A stretch of 7,055 bases of DNA from JBILVQ01 sp044370375 (GTDB lineage: Bacteria > Bacteroidota > Bacteroidia > UBA4408): NCBI GenBank assembly GCA_044370375.1, contig JBILVQ010000157.1, forward strand, positions 1 to 7,055. The letters run 5' to 3'. Both the position numbers and the translations under genes were made by a program. Below are positions 6,648-7,055 of the stretch, one piece after another. A model generated the notes under the pieces. That model did no database searches, was not told the origin of the DNA, and worked only from the letters and a program-made list of their open reading frames with translations. Each line of letters begins with the position of its first letter. Positions within the stretch are counted from its first letter, which is position 1.

Positions 6648-7055
6648 ATGAGAAAATTTATTGTTTTATTTATTGGAATTCAACTAGCTTTTTTTTCTTT
6701 AAAAGCGCAATGGGTAACGATACCGGATGCGAATTTTGCAAATAAATTAAACCAATTGTTTCCTACTTGTATGAATGGGAACCAGATGGATACGACTTGT
6801 ATTTCAGGTATAACCATTCTTTATTTACCATATTCAAATATAGCCGATCTCACAGGCCTTGAATATTTCGATAGTTTAACCACACTGTATTGTGATAATA
6901 ATCAACTTACTACACTTCCTCCTTTGCCTTTCTCGCTTCAACAGTTGTATTGCAACGATAATCAAATCAGTTACCTTCCGGAATTGCCTCTTGGACTTCA
7001 GTTATTAGATTGTTTTAACAATCAACTCTCAAGTTTGCCAATGCTGCCAGAAATC
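6648..7055 (+). CDS. Secreted leucine-rich repeat protein (3' truncated by window)
   Basis: The first 136 residues are visible and the frame is still open at the window edge. ATG 6648 starts a signal peptide (MRKFIVLFIGIQLAFF..., likely cut after LKA at residue 20). Next comes a WVTIPDANFANKL segment, similar to the IPDANF opening common in secreted Bacteroidota and internalin-like LRR proteins, with cysteines at 41 and 51. A capping-type stretch (ITILYLPYSNIADLTGLEYF) leads into three tandem 20-residue leucine-rich repeats of the form SLxxLYCxxNQLxxLPxLPx (residues 76-135). LRR proteins usually bind other proteins; the ligand here is unknown. Proteins of this type in Bacteroidota often end in a T9SS sorting domain, but the C-terminus is outside the window. 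The preceding gene also encodes a secreted protein, but the 114-base gap with its own promoter candidate suggests separate transcription. Confidence 0.87.
   Translation, partial: MRKFIVLFIGIQLAFFSLKAQWVTIPDANFANKLNQLFPTCMNGNQMDTTCISGITILYLPYSNIADLTGLEYFDSLTTLYCDNNQLTTLPPLPFSLQQLYCNDNQISYLPELPLGLQLLDCFNNQLSSLPMLPEI
6873..7052 (+). repeat. Three tandem 60-bp units encoding YopM/IpaH-like LRRs
   Basis: Units 6873-6932, 6933-6992 and 6993-7052 each encode 20 residues with the pattern (S/G)L-x2-L-(Y/D)-C-x2-NQ(L/I)-x2-LP-x-LP-x. The 20-residue length and LPxLP ending are those of the bacterial YopM/IpaH LRR subclass. A Cys sits at the same position in every unit. The array continues out of the window. 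Confidence 0.85.

Overview
The window looks like a chromosomal segment of a Bacteroidota bacterium. The evidence is low-to-medium GC content, absence of Shine-Dalgarno sequences before the starts, a Bacteroidota-type DnaX tail, a TAnnTTTG-type promoter motif, and a secreted protease ending in a type IX secretion (T9SS) sorting domain. Genus cannot be read from the sequence; the order-level position is open. All genes are on the + strand, and the longest non-coding gap is 114 bases.

Layout. (1) Bases 1-762 are the 3' part of dnaX (DNA polymerase III gamma/tau): the end of the collar domain, a Pro/Ala-rich linker and the C-terminal domain. (2) Only 10 bases later, at 773-3724, comes a two-lobed periplasmic M16 (pitrilysin-type) zinc peptidase. 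(3) At 3770-5101 lies an NADP-type isocitrate dehydrogenase (icd), closed by a strong intrinsic terminator at 5118-5144. (4) At 5202-6533 lies a secreted M43 (pappalysin/cytophagalysin) metalloprotease with signal peptide, prodomain, catalytic domain and T9SS tail. (5) From 6648 to the window edge runs the start of a secreted protein with 20-residue YopM/IpaH-like leucine-rich repeats, preceded by a plausible Bacteroidota promoter.

The genes do not form one pathway. dnaX and the M16 gene are close enough to be co-transcribed, icd is a housekeeping TCA-cycle gene, and the last two genes are surface or secreted factors with their own expression signals. No CRISPR array, RNA gene, insertion sequence or phage feature was seen.

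I did not find an evident new multi-gene system. The most interesting signal is inside dnaX: a run of 11 A (107-117) just after the collar domain, with stop codons in both alternative frames within 10 bases (TGA 120-122, TAA 125-127). This matches the logic by which Thermus (polymerase slippage on A9) and E. coli (ribosomal frameshift on A6G) make a short gamma subunit alongside full-length tau. A programmed gamma form in this organism is therefore a testable inference.
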